Shown: positions 34,941 to 43,985, counted from the first letter of the stretch. The stretch is 64,000 nucleotides of DNA from Advenella kashmirensis W13003 (GCF_000506985.1 NZ_KI650979.1:2294710-2358709), one strand, 5' to 3'. Translations and numbers: made by a program. Notes: a model not told the origin generated them from the letters alone.

Positions 34941-35289
34941 ATTAGTGAACCTATTCGTGTTTTTGATTGTATATAGACTGCGTTGGAATGAAAGAGAGCG
35001 ATATTCATTAAATGAGACATCAAATTATGCGGTAGTTATAAATCAATTGAATGTTTCTATTGAAAGCTACTTTTATTCATTTCACTATCGCTTTTTCTTC
35101 GAAGATTGAATGTTCAATTTTCGAGACATGTTTTTAATATCAATCTGCGAAATTGTCTTGGAGTCATCTGTTATCGAGAGTAAAAACGTGATTGTTACCA
35201 TAATAAGGTCATAAAACTAACCTATTGACATTAAAATGGGATTGCATTACTCTTCGCTTTCAAAATAAAAGAAAGTGCAGGGAGACAAG
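34941..35289. promoter_or_regulatory. Divergent AT-rich control region between iclR and bug, with repeated ATTGAATGTT
   Basis: No gene is seen in these 349 bases. ATTGAATGTT occurs at 35046-35055 and again at 35105-35114, 59 bases apart; the second copy is part of the perfect palindrome ATTGAA-TG-TTCAAT (35105-35118). TTGACA-like and TAAAAT-like hexamers (35223-35236) lie upstream of the bug gene but their spacing is too short for a standard promoter. Confidence 0.45.
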
Positions 35290-36300
35290 ATGGCTTACGT
35301 TCATCAAAAAAAAATGCTTTCATACATTCGAAAACTGGCCTTTTTCTTGATTGCCTTTTTCGTAGCCGGTCCAGGTCAGGCACAGACAGAGGACGCCTCA
35401 GGCTCAAGCTGGCCCGACCATGCGATTCGATTTATCGTTTCTTTCCCGCCCGGCGGCGCAACCGACATTATCAGTCGTGAGATCGCTGCCGGACTTCAGG
35501 AAAGAACGAAACAAGCCGTTGCGGTTGAGAACGTAGGGGGAGCAAGCGGTTCCATTGGTGTCGGGCGGCTGGCCAAGTCAAAAAATGATGGCTACACAAT
35601 TGGACTGGGCAACTCGGGCACGTTTACAATGACGCCTTATCTTCAGAAGGTACCTTACAATCCCCGTACGGATTTCACGCCGGTTTCAATGCTTACCGAA
35701 TATTCCAATGTTCTTGTGGTTGGCAAGAAAATGAAAGCGAAGTCTGTGCCTGAATTTATCAAAGAAGCACAATCGAGCCCCGAAGTATTAACCTATGGCT
35801 CGGCAGGCAACGGCTCCAGCAATCATATGACGGGCGTGATGTTTGCCAATGCGACCAAGCTGAAGTTTCTGCATGTTCCCTATAAGGGAAATAATCCCGC
35901 ACTTCTGGCGGTTATTGGAGGAGAAGTGGACTGGATGTTTGCAACCATTTCGGAAATCAAACCTTTCCTGGAGTCGGGAAAACTCCGTGCGCTCGGTGTC
36001 TCCAGTTTGAGAGCGGATCCGCTACTGCCTTCAGTGCCTCCAATTAGCGACACCGTATCCGGATTCAATGTTGTCGGTTTCATGGGGTTGTTCGGTCCGG
36101 CCAACATGTCGCCGGATATAACAAAAAAGTTGACTAACGAAGTAAACGAAATACTGACTTCTCCAGGCGTGATAGAGAAATTTGCAAGACTCGGTATGCG
36201 TGCTAATCCCAGTTCGCCTGAGGAGCTCGCTGAACGAGTGAACGCCGACGGTGCTCTTTGGAAAAAGGCAATCGCGGACGAGCAGATCAAAACCAACTGA
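35290..36300 (+). CDS. Bug/TctC-family periplasmic substrate-binding protein (4)
   Basis: 336 residues from ATG 35290, preceded by AGGGAGA; GTG 35275 is possible but lies before that site. Signal peptide ends near GPGQAQTED. Ligand loops are VSFPPGGATDIISRE and NVGGASGSIGVGRLA. Divergent from the iclR operon that holds another bug gene, so one regulator may control two receptors. It is followed after 28 bases by an EthD-domain gene. Confidence 0.93.
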   Translation: MAYVHQKKMLSYIRKLAFFLIAFFVAGPGQAQTEDASGSSWPDHAIRFIVSFPPGGATDIISREIAAGLQERTKQAVAVENVGGASGSIGVGRLAKSKNDGYTIGLGNSGTFTMTPYLQKVPYNPRTDFTPVSMLTEYSNVLVVGKKMKAKSVPEFIKEAQSSPEVLTYGSAGNGSSNHMTGVMFANATKLKFLHVPYKGNNPALLAVIGGEVDWMFATISEIKPFLESGKLRALGVSSLRADPLLPSVPPISDTVSGFNVVGFMGLFGPANMSPDITKKLTNEVNEILTSPGVIEKFARLGMRANPSSPEELAERVNADGALWKKAIADEQIKTN

Positions 36301-36328
36301 ATGAGTCGACAATCAAAAGGAAATCGAA

Positions 36329-36721
36329 ATGAACAATATACCTGAATCGAAGTCACGCAAAACAATGGTTAAACGAATTTCACTATTAACGCGCAAAGAG
36401 GGCATGTCCAAAGAAGAATTCCTGAAGCATTGGAATGACCATTTGCCCATATCACACGATGTGCCGGGTTTAAGGCGATATGTACTATGTCATATCATAA
36501 GCGAACCGCAACGCGCTGATGTTCCGCTCAAATGGGAGCTGGGAGAAGTGGATGGCATTGCCGAAACGTGGTTTGATAGCCAGGAGGCGACAGACGTAGC
36601 CTTTCAATCTCCTGAAGGCAGGCGGTGGCTCGCACACGGTTCGACTTTTATCGGACGCCAGAAGACGTTTGTCGTGCAGGAAGAGATCGTTATTGAGGGT
36701 GCTGACAAGTCAGCGCTTTAA
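36329..36721 (+). CDS. EthD-domain (ferredoxin-like dimeric alpha/beta barrel) protein
   Basis: 130 residues. The EthD pattern is clear in LLTRKEGMSKEEFLKHWNDH followed by PISHDVPGLRRYV. EthD-like proteins are small dimers found in catabolic operons, where some are enzymes (for example lactone or quinone processing) and others have unknown tasks. AAAGGAA precedes the ATG at 36329; an internal ATG at 36365 is possible. It is probably cotranscribed with the bug gene. Confidence 0.85.
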   Translation: MNNIPESKSRKTMVKRISLLTRKEGMSKEEFLKHWNDHLPISHDVPGLRRYVLCHIISEPQRADVPLKWELGEVDGIAETWFDSQEATDVAFQSPEGRRWLAHGSTFIGRQKTFVVQEEIVIEGADKSAL

Positions 36722-36821
36722 TCAGAGGCGTATTGACGGCAAAGGCTCATATGCGTTTACTGTGACCAGCGTCGCTGATGACCAGAGTTTCAGCGGGTCG
36801 TCGATAACGTATCAAAGCACA

Positions 36822-37142
36822 CTATTTGCTTTCCACCGGATATTTCTGCGCGTTCAGTTCCAGTTTCTCCTGGGCGGCGCCAAGAATATCTATGCCAAGG
36901 ACCCGGCTGATGGTCAAAAGGTATAAGAAGACATCGGCGATCTCGTGCCGGGCAGCACGCAATTCCTGTTCATTGAGCGAAGCCGATTGCGCTTCGGTTT
37001 TCCACTGAAATATCTCAACCAGCTCTGCTGCCTCTACGGAAAGCGCCATGGCGATATTCTTGGGGGAATGGTACTGGTCCCAGTCGCGGGCTTTGGCAAA
37101 GTCGAGCAGCTGTTTTTCTATGGATGATAAGGTGGGTTTCAT
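36822..37142 (-). CDS. MazG-like nucleotide pyrophosphohydrolase
   Basis: 106 residues, an all-alpha NTP pyrophosphatase of the MazG/RS21-C6 type that cleaves non-canonical or excess (d)NTPs. Metal-binding acidic motifs: SVEAAELVEIFQWKTE (residues ~30-45) and HEIADVFLYLL (residues ~65-75). It is a single gene unrelated to the catabolic modules around it. No strong ribosome site is visible before ATG 37142. Confidence 0.9.
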   Translation of the reverse strand: MKPTLSSIEKQLLDFAKARDWDQYHSPKNIAMALSVEAAELVEIFQWKTEAQSASLNEQELRAARHEIADVFLYLLTISRVLGIDILGAAQEKLELNAQKYPVESK

Positions 37143-37185
37143 GGGTAATCCGTTAAAGAAAGCGATCTATAACCGTATAGGTGTT

Positions 37186-38106
37186 TTACAGTAGCTTGGT
37201 ATATTTCCAGATGTTATCCGCAATAAGCCGGTTCGCGGTCTCTTCGCAGACGGCGATGACGCATGCCACCGCTTCATTGCCGGTCACATTATCCGCATGA
37301 CAAATAAAAATCTCGCGAATAAATTCGAAATCAAAACGTCGCATACTGATTGTACCGTCGTGGATCTCATCGTGAGCGGCCGAGTAGGGAAGGATCGTGG
37401 CCGCCAGTCCGTGCCTGACTGCGGGAATCAGAATGGCCGACGTGCTGGCTTCAGCGATCAGTTCATAGGGAAGGCGACGTTCAAGGAATGCATGGTCAAT
37501 GCGTGAGCGCAAACGGTTGGGCAGGCTTGGCAGAATTAGCGGCAATTTGCGGATGTCTTCAATCGTGACACGACGTTTTTTCATGGGCATGTCTGCGCGC
37601 AACAACAGCAATAATTCTTCTACCAGAAAGGGTTTGAGCGTAACCCCTTTGATTTCCTGTTGATCCGGGGTCAGCGCAAAGTCAACGCGTCCCTGCAGAA
37701 CCTGGCGAGTCAGATCGGCACTGGGCAGATCGACGATTTCCAGTATGACCGACGGGTAGCGTTGCTTGACTTCGCGAATGAGCGGCAGCGCCAGCATGCG
37801 TGCCGTGCTGGAAGCCAGCGCAATAGAAACGGTGCCGCTGATCGCATTGTCCTTTCGGTGCAAAATAGCTTTGGTATTGTCAATCTGACGCAGAATCGTG
37901 CGGGCATGTTTGTACAGAAGCGTCCCTTCACCCGTAGGCTTGACCCCGCGCGTGGAACGGATAAACAGGGCGACACCCAGTTCCTCTTCAAGCAGATGAA
38001 TTTGCTGGGTCAGGGCCGGCTGGGCAACATGCAGCGTGGCAGCCGCCTTGGTCATATTTCCGAGTTCGAAGACTCTGATGAAATATTTCATTTGACGTGT
38101 ATTCAT
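37186..38106 (-). CDS. LysR-family transcriptional regulator
   Basis: 306 residues from ATG 38106 (MNTRQMKYF), the usual LysR-type start; an in-frame ATG at 38136 would add 10 unrelated residues. The helix-turn-helix is MTKAAATLHVAQPALTQQIHLLEEELG, followed by the co-inducer domain. Divergent from the CaiB-enoyl-CoA hydratase-bug operon, its probable target. A palindromic TACGATCGTACGATA at 38166-38180 lies in the shared control region. Confidence 0.93.
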   Translation of the reverse strand: MNTRQMKYFIRVFELGNMTKAAATLHVAQPALTQQIHLLEEELGVALFIRSTRGVKPTGEGTLLYKHARTILRQIDNTKAILHRKDNAISGTVSIALASSTARMLALPLIREVKQRYPSVILEIVDLPSADLTRQVLQGRVDFALTPDQQEIKGVTLKPFLVEELLLLLRADMPMKKRRVTIEDIRKLPLILPSLPNRLRSRIDHAFLERRLPYELIAEASTSAILIPAVRHGLAATILPYSAAHDEIHDGTISMRRFDFEFIREIFICHADNVTGNEAVACVIAVCEETANRLIADNIWKYTKLL

Positions 38107-38165
38107 GATGCGGCCGGTGTCCGTGTACGCTTTCACTGTTAGGAAGAAAATTTATCATAAGAAAA

Positions 38166-38180
38166 TACGATCGTACGATA
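38166..38180. promoter_or_regulatory. Overlapping palindromes, candidate LysR-type site
   Basis: TACGATCGTA (38166-38175) and ATCGTACGAT (38170-38179) are both perfect 10-bp palindromes that overlap. The composite T-N13-A element lies 60 bases from the lysR start and 62 from the CaiB start, the usual place for a LysR-type recognition site. Confidence 0.5.
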
Positions 38181-38193
38181 AAAAAACAATATT

Positions 38194-38221
38194 TTGATTG
38201 GAAAATCTTATTGCCTAGAAT
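38194..38221 (+). promoter_or_regulatory. Predicted sigma-70 promoter of the CaiB operon
   Basis: TTGATT (38194-38199) and TAGAAT (38216-38221) with 16 bases between, just downstream of the LysR-type palindromes; the ribosome site AAAGGAGG follows. Confidence 0.45.
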
Positions 38222-38241
38222 AACGCGAAAAGGAGGCAATC

Positions 38242-39465
38242 ATGAAACAACCATTAAACGGCCTGCGTGTCCTGGATCTGACGCGTGCTCTATCCGGGCC
38301 TTTCAGTACGATGACACTGGCCGATCTGGGCGCCGAGGTCATCAAGGTAGAGCCCACACCCAAAGGCGATATGATCAGGCAATGGGGGCCCTTCGACCAG
38401 GACATCAGTGTTTATTACTTGAGTGCGAACCGGAATAAGAAAGGTATCGGCGTCGATTTTCGAAAACCCGAGGGCCTGGCTTTCATTCGCGAATTGGCGC
38501 TGCAATCCGATATCGTGGTGGAAAACTTCAAGGTGGGAACCATGGAAAGCATGGGTTTATCGTATGACTCACTGAGTCAGGAAAAGCCTTCGCTGATCAT
38601 GGCATCTATTTCCGGTTTTGGCAGTAAAGGCCCGGCGAAGAACTGGGCCGGCTTTGATCAGATTGCCCAGGGGTACTCGGGTTTTATGAGTCTGACGGGT
38701 ACGCCTGAGTCGGGGCCGACACGTGTGGGTACGGCTATTGGAGACCTGACTGCAGGGATGTGGGCCGTGATCGGCGTACTGGCCGCAGTGATAGAAATGA
38801 AAGCGACGGGCAAGGGTCAGCATGTCGAAACGTCGCTGCTTGCCAGCCTGGTGAGTCTGCTCTCGGTGCAAGGACAGCGCTACCTGAGTGTAGAAGAAGT
38901 TCCGCAGCCCTGTGGAAACGTGCACCCGGTGATTGCGCCCTACGGCACATTTGACACAGCCGACGGTCCGATCAATCTGGCTCCTGCAACGCAGGATATG
39001 TGGGTACGGCTGTGCTCGGTGCTGGAACTGCATGAGCTGGTAGAGGACCCTCGTTTTGTACGCAACGCGGACAGAATGAAGAACCGTCATATCCTGAAAG
39101 AGATTCTGGAGGGCCGTCTTCAACTGCACACCCGTATGCACTGGACGCCCATTATGATTGAACAGGGCATTCCGGCCGGGCCGATCAACACGCTGGAAGA
39201 TGTGTTCAGCGATGAACAGGTGCTGGCGTGTAATCTGGTTCAAACGGTTGAGCATGCACAACTGGGTCCCCTGCGGCAAGTGGCGTTACCGCTGCAAATG
39301 AGCAATCACGATGGTTCGACGGTCCGTGCGGCGCCGCCGGTATTCGGGCAGGATACAGCCCAGGTGGCTTCGGAAATCGGCCTCACCAGTGAACGAATCA
39401 AGACATTGATTAAGCAGGGAGTGCTGTTTCAGGCGGATCGGGAAAGAGAAGGCGCGTCAATATGA
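38242..39465 (+). CDS. CaiB/BaiF-family (class III) CoA transferase (1)
   Basis: 407 residues. Family III CoA transferases move CoA from one acyl-CoA to another acid without a covalent ping-pong on a free acid. The catalytic Asp is expected in TRVGTAIGDLTAGMWAV at about residue 168. Other marks are LRVLDLTRALSGPFSTMTLADLGAEVIKVE-type N-terminus (seen in part as LADLGAEVIKVEP) and NRNKKGIGVDFRKPEG. First gene of an operon with an enoyl-CoA hydratase (ATGA overlap) and a bug receptor; together they suggest activation and hydration of an imported acid. Confidence 0.94.
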   Translation: MKQPLNGLRVLDLTRALSGPFSTMTLADLGAEVIKVEPTPKGDMIRQWGPFDQDISVYYLSANRNKKGIGVDFRKPEGLAFIRELALQSDIVVENFKVGTMESMGLSYDSLSQEKPSLIMASISGFGSKGPAKNWAGFDQIAQGYSGFMSLTGTPESGPTRVGTAIGDLTAGMWAVIGVLAAVIEMKATGKGQHVETSLLASLVSLLSVQGQRYLSVEEVPQPCGNVHPVIAPYGTFDTADGPINLAPATQDMWVRLCSVLELHELVEDPRFVRNADRMKNRHILKEILEGRLQLHTRMHWTPIMIEQGIPAGPINTLEDVFSDEQVLACNLVQTVEHAQLGPLRQVALPLQMSNHDGSTVRAAPPVFGQDTAQVASEIGLTSERIKTLIKQGVLFQADREREGASI

Positions 39466-40229
39466 ATGAAGACAAATACGCGCCTGCGCTTCAGATTGAT
39501 GGCCCCATCGCGACTATCCGCTTGAACAAGCCTGACTATGCCAATCGTCTTTCTCCCGCAGACCTGAAAGCGATAGAGGCGCATATAGCAGATGTGAATG
39601 CGCTCGACGACGTGCGAGTATTGCGGTTTTTCTCTTCCGGAAAGTATTTCTGCAGCGGTTATGACATCTCATCGCTCGCTTCGGACGAGGCGCCCAGTTC
39701 GCTGTATTTCGGTGAGGTGATGGACATGATTGAACGATGTCGTCCGGTCACGATTGCCGCCATACAGGGAGGCGTCTATGGCGGAGGAACAGATCTGTGC
39801 CTGGCATGTGATTTCCGGGTAGGGAGCGATAGTGTCAATATGTTCATGCCGGCTGTGCGGTTTGGACTGCACTTTTATCCTGGCGGTATGCAACGTTATG
39901 TCACACGGCTTGGACTGAACAACGCGAAATATCTTTTTCTGACAGCCGAGAAAATCGCGGCGCAGAGAATGCTGGATATGGGGTTTCTGACTGAGCTTGT
40001 TCCTGCGCCTCAGTTGGGTGACTGTGTTGAAAACCTGTCCGGCCGGCTGGCTTCCATGGCTCCTTTAGCCCTGTTGGGTATCAAGCGGCATCTGAATCTG
40101 ATTGCCCGGCAGGATATGAGAATCGATGAAATTAACCAGGCCGTCTTGCATTCGGAGTTGTCGCAAGATATGAAAGAGGGAGCAACTGCCTGGAAAGAGA
40201 AGCGCGATCCTGTATTTCGGGGGCGTTGA
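39462..40229 (+). CDS. Enoyl-CoA hydratase/isomerase-family protein
   Basis: Crotonase-fold protein of 255 residues. Oxyanion-hole segments are FSSGKYFCSGYDISSLAS (about residues 52-69) and AIQGGVYGGGTDLCLACDFRVG (in parts, about 98-119). The usual acid/base glutamates of hydratases are not clear: the position after GGG is Thr-Asp and a later one is Pro-Gly-Gly (FYPGGMQRYV), so it may be an isomerase, decarboxylase or hydrolase of the superfamily instead. The start overlaps the CaiB stop. Confidence 0.88.
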   Translation: MNEDKYAPALQIDGPIATIRLNKPDYANRLSPADLKAIEAHIADVNALDDVRVLRFFSSGKYFCSGYDISSLASDEAPSSLYFGEVMDMIERCRPVTIAAIQGGVYGGGTDLCLACDFRVGSDSVNMFMPAVRFGLHFYPGGMQRYVTRLGLNNAKYLFLTAEKIAAQRMLDMGFLTELVPAPQLGDCVENLSGRLASMAPLALLGIKRHLNLIARQDMRIDEINQAVLHSELSQDMKEGATAWKEKRDPVFRGR

Positions 40230-40268
40230 AATATAACAAAGTGGGTAAATCCATATATGGAGACAAAT

Positions 40269-41234
40269 ATGATTGGAGCAAAGAAAATACTGACGGCGAC
40301 AGTCCTGCTGGCTGCGACCGTCTCGGCTCATGCTGCCGGATATCCTGAGAGGCCAATTTCACTTGTAATAGGATTTCCGCCAGGCGGGGGCGCGGATAAT
40401 GTGGCAAGAGTTTATGCCGACCATCTGGCAAAAGTGCTGGATCAGCCGGTGATCGTTGAGAATCGGCCTGGCGCGGGCTCTACGATTGCGGCTGGTCACG
40501 TTGCCAGGGCGAAGCCTGACGGCTATACGATCTTTATGGGCAATTCCAGTGTCATGGGAAGCGACAATGTGCTGTATAAAGTCTCGTATACGCCAGAGAG
40601 TTTCATCCCTGTGGCCAGGCTGACGACATCTCCCATGATTCTCATTGCCAGCAAGAAGTCAGGCATCAACAGCGTCCAGGATCTGCTGGATCGCTCTGAA
40701 AAAGAACCCGGCAAACTGACGTTTGCGTCGTCGGGCAACGGTGTGATTACCCATTTGGCTGGAGTCGAGTTTCTGAGGCTTTCAGGCAGGAATCTTTTGC
40801 ATATTCCATTCAAGGGAGGCGCTCCTGCGACACAATCGGTTGCGGCAGGCGATACGGATATTTCATTCGCCACAGCACCTTCTGCCAAGGCAATGATCGA
40901 TACCGGAAAAGTGAAGGGGCTGGCAATTACCTCCAAAGCGCCATCGGCAGTCATCAATCAATTTAAGCCGATTGATCAGTCGGGGCTCAAAGGATACGAC
41001 ATCACAAACTGGTGGGGCGTATTCGTGCCGGCAGGTACGCCTCAAAATGTTACGAATACGCTATTTACGGCGACAGGCAAGGTGCTGGCAGAATCCGCCG
41101 TGAAAAAAAATCTGACCACAAACTTTGAAGAGGTCAATCCGTCAGAGAGTCAGGTGGCATTTGCACAATTCGCCCGCGAGGAAGGCAAGCTTGGGCTGGA
41201 TCTTGCCCGTGCCAGCCTGCAGACAAAAAATTGA
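40269..41234 (+). CDS. Bug/TctC-family periplasmic substrate-binding protein (5)
   Basis: 321 residues from ATG 40269; the ATG at 40257 lies on its own ribosome site (ATGGAGACAA) and is less likely. Signal peptide ends at SAHAAGYPERP. Ligand loops: VIGFPPGGGADNVAR and NRPGAGSTIAAGHVA. Third gene of the LysR-controlled CaiB operon; its ligand is probably the acid that the transferase activates. Confidence 0.93.
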   Translation: MIGAKKILTATVLLAATVSAHAAGYPERPISLVIGFPPGGGADNVARVYADHLAKVLDQPVIVENRPGAGSTIAAGHVARAKPDGYTIFMGNSSVMGSDNVLYKVSYTPESFIPVARLTTSPMILIASKKSGINSVQDLLDRSEKEPGKLTFASSGNGVITHLAGVEFLRLSGRNLLHIPFKGGAPATQSVAAGDTDISFATAPSAKAMIDTGKVKGLAITSKAPSAVINQFKPIDQSGLKGYDITNWWGVFVPAGTPQNVTNTLFTATGKVLAESAVKKNLTTNFEEVNPSESQVAFAQFAREEGKLGLDLARASLQTKN

Positions 41235-41302
41235 ATGTGAAACGCCGGCGTGTCCTTTTCGGGCATGACCGGCGTCGTGGGTATTTGGACTAAATTCGAA
41301 AA

Positions 41303-41316
41303 ATTGCATACAAAAT
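41303..41316. promoter_or_regulatory. Candidate GntR (FCD) operator, imperfect
   Basis: ATTGCATACAAAAT resembles the better site at 41362-41377 (core TTGnATACAA). It lies 59 bases upstream of it in the AT-rich leader of gntR. Confidence 0.5.
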
Positions 41317-41361
41317 ATTATAAATATGAAAATTAATACGATAATAATCTAAAAAATAAAA

Positions 41362-41377
41362 ATATTGTATACAATAT
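41362..41377. promoter_or_regulatory. Candidate GntR (FCD) operator, perfect 16-bp palindrome
   Basis: ATATTGTATACAATAT is its own reverse complement and contains TTGTATACAA, a pattern typical of FCD-type GntR sites. It ends 39 bases before the gntR ATG, which points to autoregulation. Confidence 0.65.
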
Positions 41378-41416
41378 GGCAAATGTAATTTAATCAGCCA
41401 TGTTGGAACCAATACC

Positions 41417-42079
41417 ATGTCCTCTACTGAAGTGGCCTACCACGGCGTACGCTCAGACATACTGAACCGGGTCTACCGGCCCGGCGACCGGATTAAGGAA
41501 ACGGCGGTCGCGCAGAAATATGGCGTCAGTCGTACGCCGCTGCGCGAGGCATTCCGTCGGCTCATATCGGAAGGCTGGCTGGAAAACGTGCCCAACCAGG
41601 GCGTGCGGGTGAGCACATGGTCGCACACAGATCTGGAACATATTTTCGACATTCGGGTTCGTCTTGAGCCTTATCTGACAGGATGCGCGATCGGGCGGCT
41701 TGACGCCGATCAGTTGCTCGCCCTGGAAACGTATGCTGATGATATTGCCCGCTTTTCAAACACATCCGGCGAGACGGCCATTCAAAAACGCACGCAGGCG
41801 AATCACCAGTTTCATAAAACGCTACTGACTGCTTCGGGAAATCCGCGAGCTGTTGCCATTTTGAATAATCTGGTGGAGCTGCCGCTGGTGATTTGGACCT
41901 TCCGTCAGTTCACGCCGCAGGAAACAGCCAGAAGCAACGCGCATCACTACGAGATCGTCGAGGCTGCCAGAGCGCGGGACGCGCAGTGGGCAGAAAGTGT
42001 GATGCTGAGCCATATTCTGGCGGCAAAAAATACTGTGATTTCAAGATTGATGCAGTCGACCGCGTCAACGGAATGCTGA
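41417..42079 (+). CDS. GntR-family regulator, FCD subfamily
   Basis: 220 residues: winged helix at the N-terminus (RPGDRIKETAVAQKYGVSRT, then PLREAFRRLISEGWLEN) and an all-helical FCD effector domain, which usually binds a metal and an organic acid. It precedes, in the same direction, an isocitrate lyase-superfamily gene (33-base gap) and a bug gene, its likely targets. Two TTGnATACAA-type sites lie in its own leader. Confidence 0.93.
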   Translation: MSSTEVAYHGVRSDILNRVYRPGDRIKETAVAQKYGVSRTPLREAFRRLISEGWLENVPNQGVRVSTWSHTDLEHIFDIRVRLEPYLTGCAIGRLDADQLLALETYADDIARFSNTSGETAIQKRTQANHQFHKTLLTASGNPRAVAILNNLVELPLVIWTFRQFTPQETARSNAHHYEIVEAARARDAQWAESVMLSHILAAKNTVISRLMQSTASTEC

Positions 42080-42112
42080 CTATTTCAATATTGATAAATT
42101 AAAGGAGTTTTT

Positions 42113-42994
42113 ATGCAGAACCCGGCAACCTCGCTGAAAGCCTTGCTGAATCAGAAGAAGTTGATTGTTTCACCCGGTATTTTTGATATGGTGTCACTCA
42201 AAATTGCCGACCAGTTTGATTTTCCCTGCCTTTATATGACTGGCTACGGAACGGTTGCCTCTTATCTCGGGTTGCCCGATGCGGGTCTGGCAACGTACTC
42301 AGATATGGTCAACCGTGTGCAGGCCTTTTGCTCAGCAACATCAACCCCGATTATTTGTGACGGCGATACAGGCTATGGCGGGTTGTTGAATGTAGCTCAT
42401 ACCGTTGACGGCTACATTCGTGCCGGCGCGGCCGGCATACAGCTGGAGGATCAGCAGTTTCCAAAAAAATGCGGGCATACGAAAGGTCGACGCGTGATTG
42501 CGGCCAGAGATATGGCGGCCAAAATCCGCGTTGCCGTTGATGCGCGTGCCGGTCGGGACGATTTTCTGATTATTGCCCGTACCGATGCAAGGACCTCGCT
42601 GGGGCTGGACGAAGCGCTCAGACGCGCAGACAGCTATCTGCAGGCGGGCGCCGATGTGCTGTTCGTTGAGTCTCCTGAGTCGCGGGAAGAGCTGGAGGCG
42701 ATCGGGCGCCGCTTTGATGTGCCGCTGGTGGTCAATATCGTGGAGGGTGGAAAAACGCCGCAACCGAGCGCGCAGGAACTGGAACAGATGGGATTTTCAC
42801 TGGCTATTCATCCGGGGCTCGGGTTTCTCGCGATGGGCCGGGCGCTTGAATCTGCGTACGGGCAACTGAAAAAAGCCGGTGATTCGGTGGGCTATACCGA
42901 TCTGGCCGATTTTGAGATGTTCAGCAGGTTGATGGGATTTCAGAAAGTCTGGGATTTTGACGATAAATACAAAGACCTGGAAACCATGCAATAA
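42113..42994 (+). CDS. Isocitrate lyase/PEP mutase-superfamily lyase
   Basis: 293-residue TIM-barrel enzyme that cleaves a 2-hydroxy dicarboxylate or related oxo-acid. Magnesium site residues are in CDGDTGYGG (D83, D85), and the catalytic cysteine C120 is in KKCGHTKGRR, the loop that marks true lyases rather than PEP mutases. Candidates are methylisocitrate lyase, 2,3-dimethylmalate lyase or oxaloacetate decarboxylase; none can be chosen from sequence alone. It is followed after 25 bases by a bug gene and preceded by gntR, making a compact regulator-enzyme-receptor module. Confidence 0.9.
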   Translation: MQNPATSLKALLNQKKLIVSPGIFDMVSLKIADQFDFPCLYMTGYGTVASYLGLPDAGLATYSDMVNRVQAFCSATSTPIICDGDTGYGGLLNVAHTVDGYIRAGAAGIQLEDQQFPKKCGHTKGRRVIAARDMAAKIRVAVDARAGRDDFLIIARTDARTSLGLDEALRRADSYLQAGADVLFVESPESREELEAIGRRFDVPLVVNIVEGGKTPQPSAQELEQMGFSLAIHPGLGFLAMGRALESAYGQLKKAGDSVGYTDLADFEMFSRLMGFQKVWDFDDKYKDLETMQ

Positions 42995-43019
42995 ATCAGA
43001 TAAAAAAGGAGGAGACATA

Positions 43020-43985
43020 ATGAAACCAATGATCAAAAAATTACTTGCCTGCGCGGCAATGCTTGCGCTGCCGGGTGCTGTATGGGCGCAGAGTATAGAT
43101 AAATGGCCCGAAAAGCCGGTTGTTCTGATCGTTCCCTATTCGCCGGGCGGCGGGACCGACATTCTGGCCAGAATGATTGGCGCCAAGTTATCGGAAATCT
43201 GGAAACAGACAGTCGTGGTAGAAAACAAGGCGGGCGCCAATGGCATTATCGGCTCGGCTGATGTCCAGCGCGCCGCGCCAGACGGCTATAAAATCATGCT
43301 TGTGGTTGGATCTCACGTTATTAATAAAATCCTGACCAAGAGCGTTCCCTTTGACCCACAAACCGACTTCACGCCAATTACCCGGTTTGCTGTCTCGCCA
43401 TCTATCCTGGCCGTCAAAAACGAAGGCAAATTCCAGGATCTGCCAAGTTACATCGAGGCTGGCAAGAAGCAGGATGTCAGCATCGGTTATTCGGAAGGGC
43501 AGACCCAGTTGACGGGTGAGTTGATTCGCCAGGCGACAGGCATCAAGGCGGTACCTGTTCCATACAAGGGCGGATCGCCGTTAATGGTGGATATTGTAGG
43601 TGGTCATGTCGACTCCGGCGTGACCAGCGTACTGACCGTGCTGCCCTACGTCAAATCGGGGCAGCTCAAAGTGATCGCTGTCGCGGCGGACACGCCTCTG
43701 GATGTATTTCCTGAAGCGGTGACTTTCAAGCAAACCGGTCACCCCGAAGTGGAGTCCCTGAGCTGGTATGGTTTCTTCGGCCCGAAAAATATGCCAGATG
43801 CCATTGTCTCGAAAATCAACGACAGTCTGCTGACGGCTACACAGGATCCGAAGATTGCCGAGCAGCTCAAGGCTCAGGGTGCGACGGTGACGCTGGACAA
43901 GCCAGCGCAATTTCGCGTGTTTCTTGAAAACGAAAAGAAAAAATGGCAACGTGTTGCCGATAAAGGCGGCATTACCGCCAAATGA
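43020..43985 (+). CDS. Bug/TctC-family periplasmic substrate-binding protein (6)
   Basis: 321 residues from ATG 43020, preceded by AAGGAGGAG. Signal peptide ends at AVWAQSID. Ligand loops: IVPYSPGGGTDILAR and NKAGANGIIGSADVQ. It follows the isocitrate lyase-like gene, whose substrate (a branched dicarboxylate) is a reasonable guess for its ligand. Confidence 0.93.
   Translation: MKPMIKKLLACAAMLALPGAVWAQSIDKWPEKPVVLIVPYSPGGGTDILARMIGAKLSEIWKQTVVVENKAGANGIIGSADVQRAAPDGYKIMLVVGSHVINKILTKSVPFDPQTDFTPITRFAVSPSILAVKNEGKFQDLPSYIEAGKKQDVSIGYSEGQTQLTGELIRQATGIKAVPVPYKGGSPLMVDIVGGHVDSGVTSVLTVLPYVKSGQLKVIAVAADTPLDVFPEAVTFKQTGHPEVESLSWYGFFGPKNMPDAIVSKINDSLLTATQDPKIAEQLKAQGATVTLDKPAQFRVFLENEKKKWQRVADKGGITAK

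Noticed and set aside
38569-39279. 236-codon minus-strand open frame inside the CaiB gene
   Set aside because: Shadow of a clear class III CoA transferase; no start signal and no recognisable motif.
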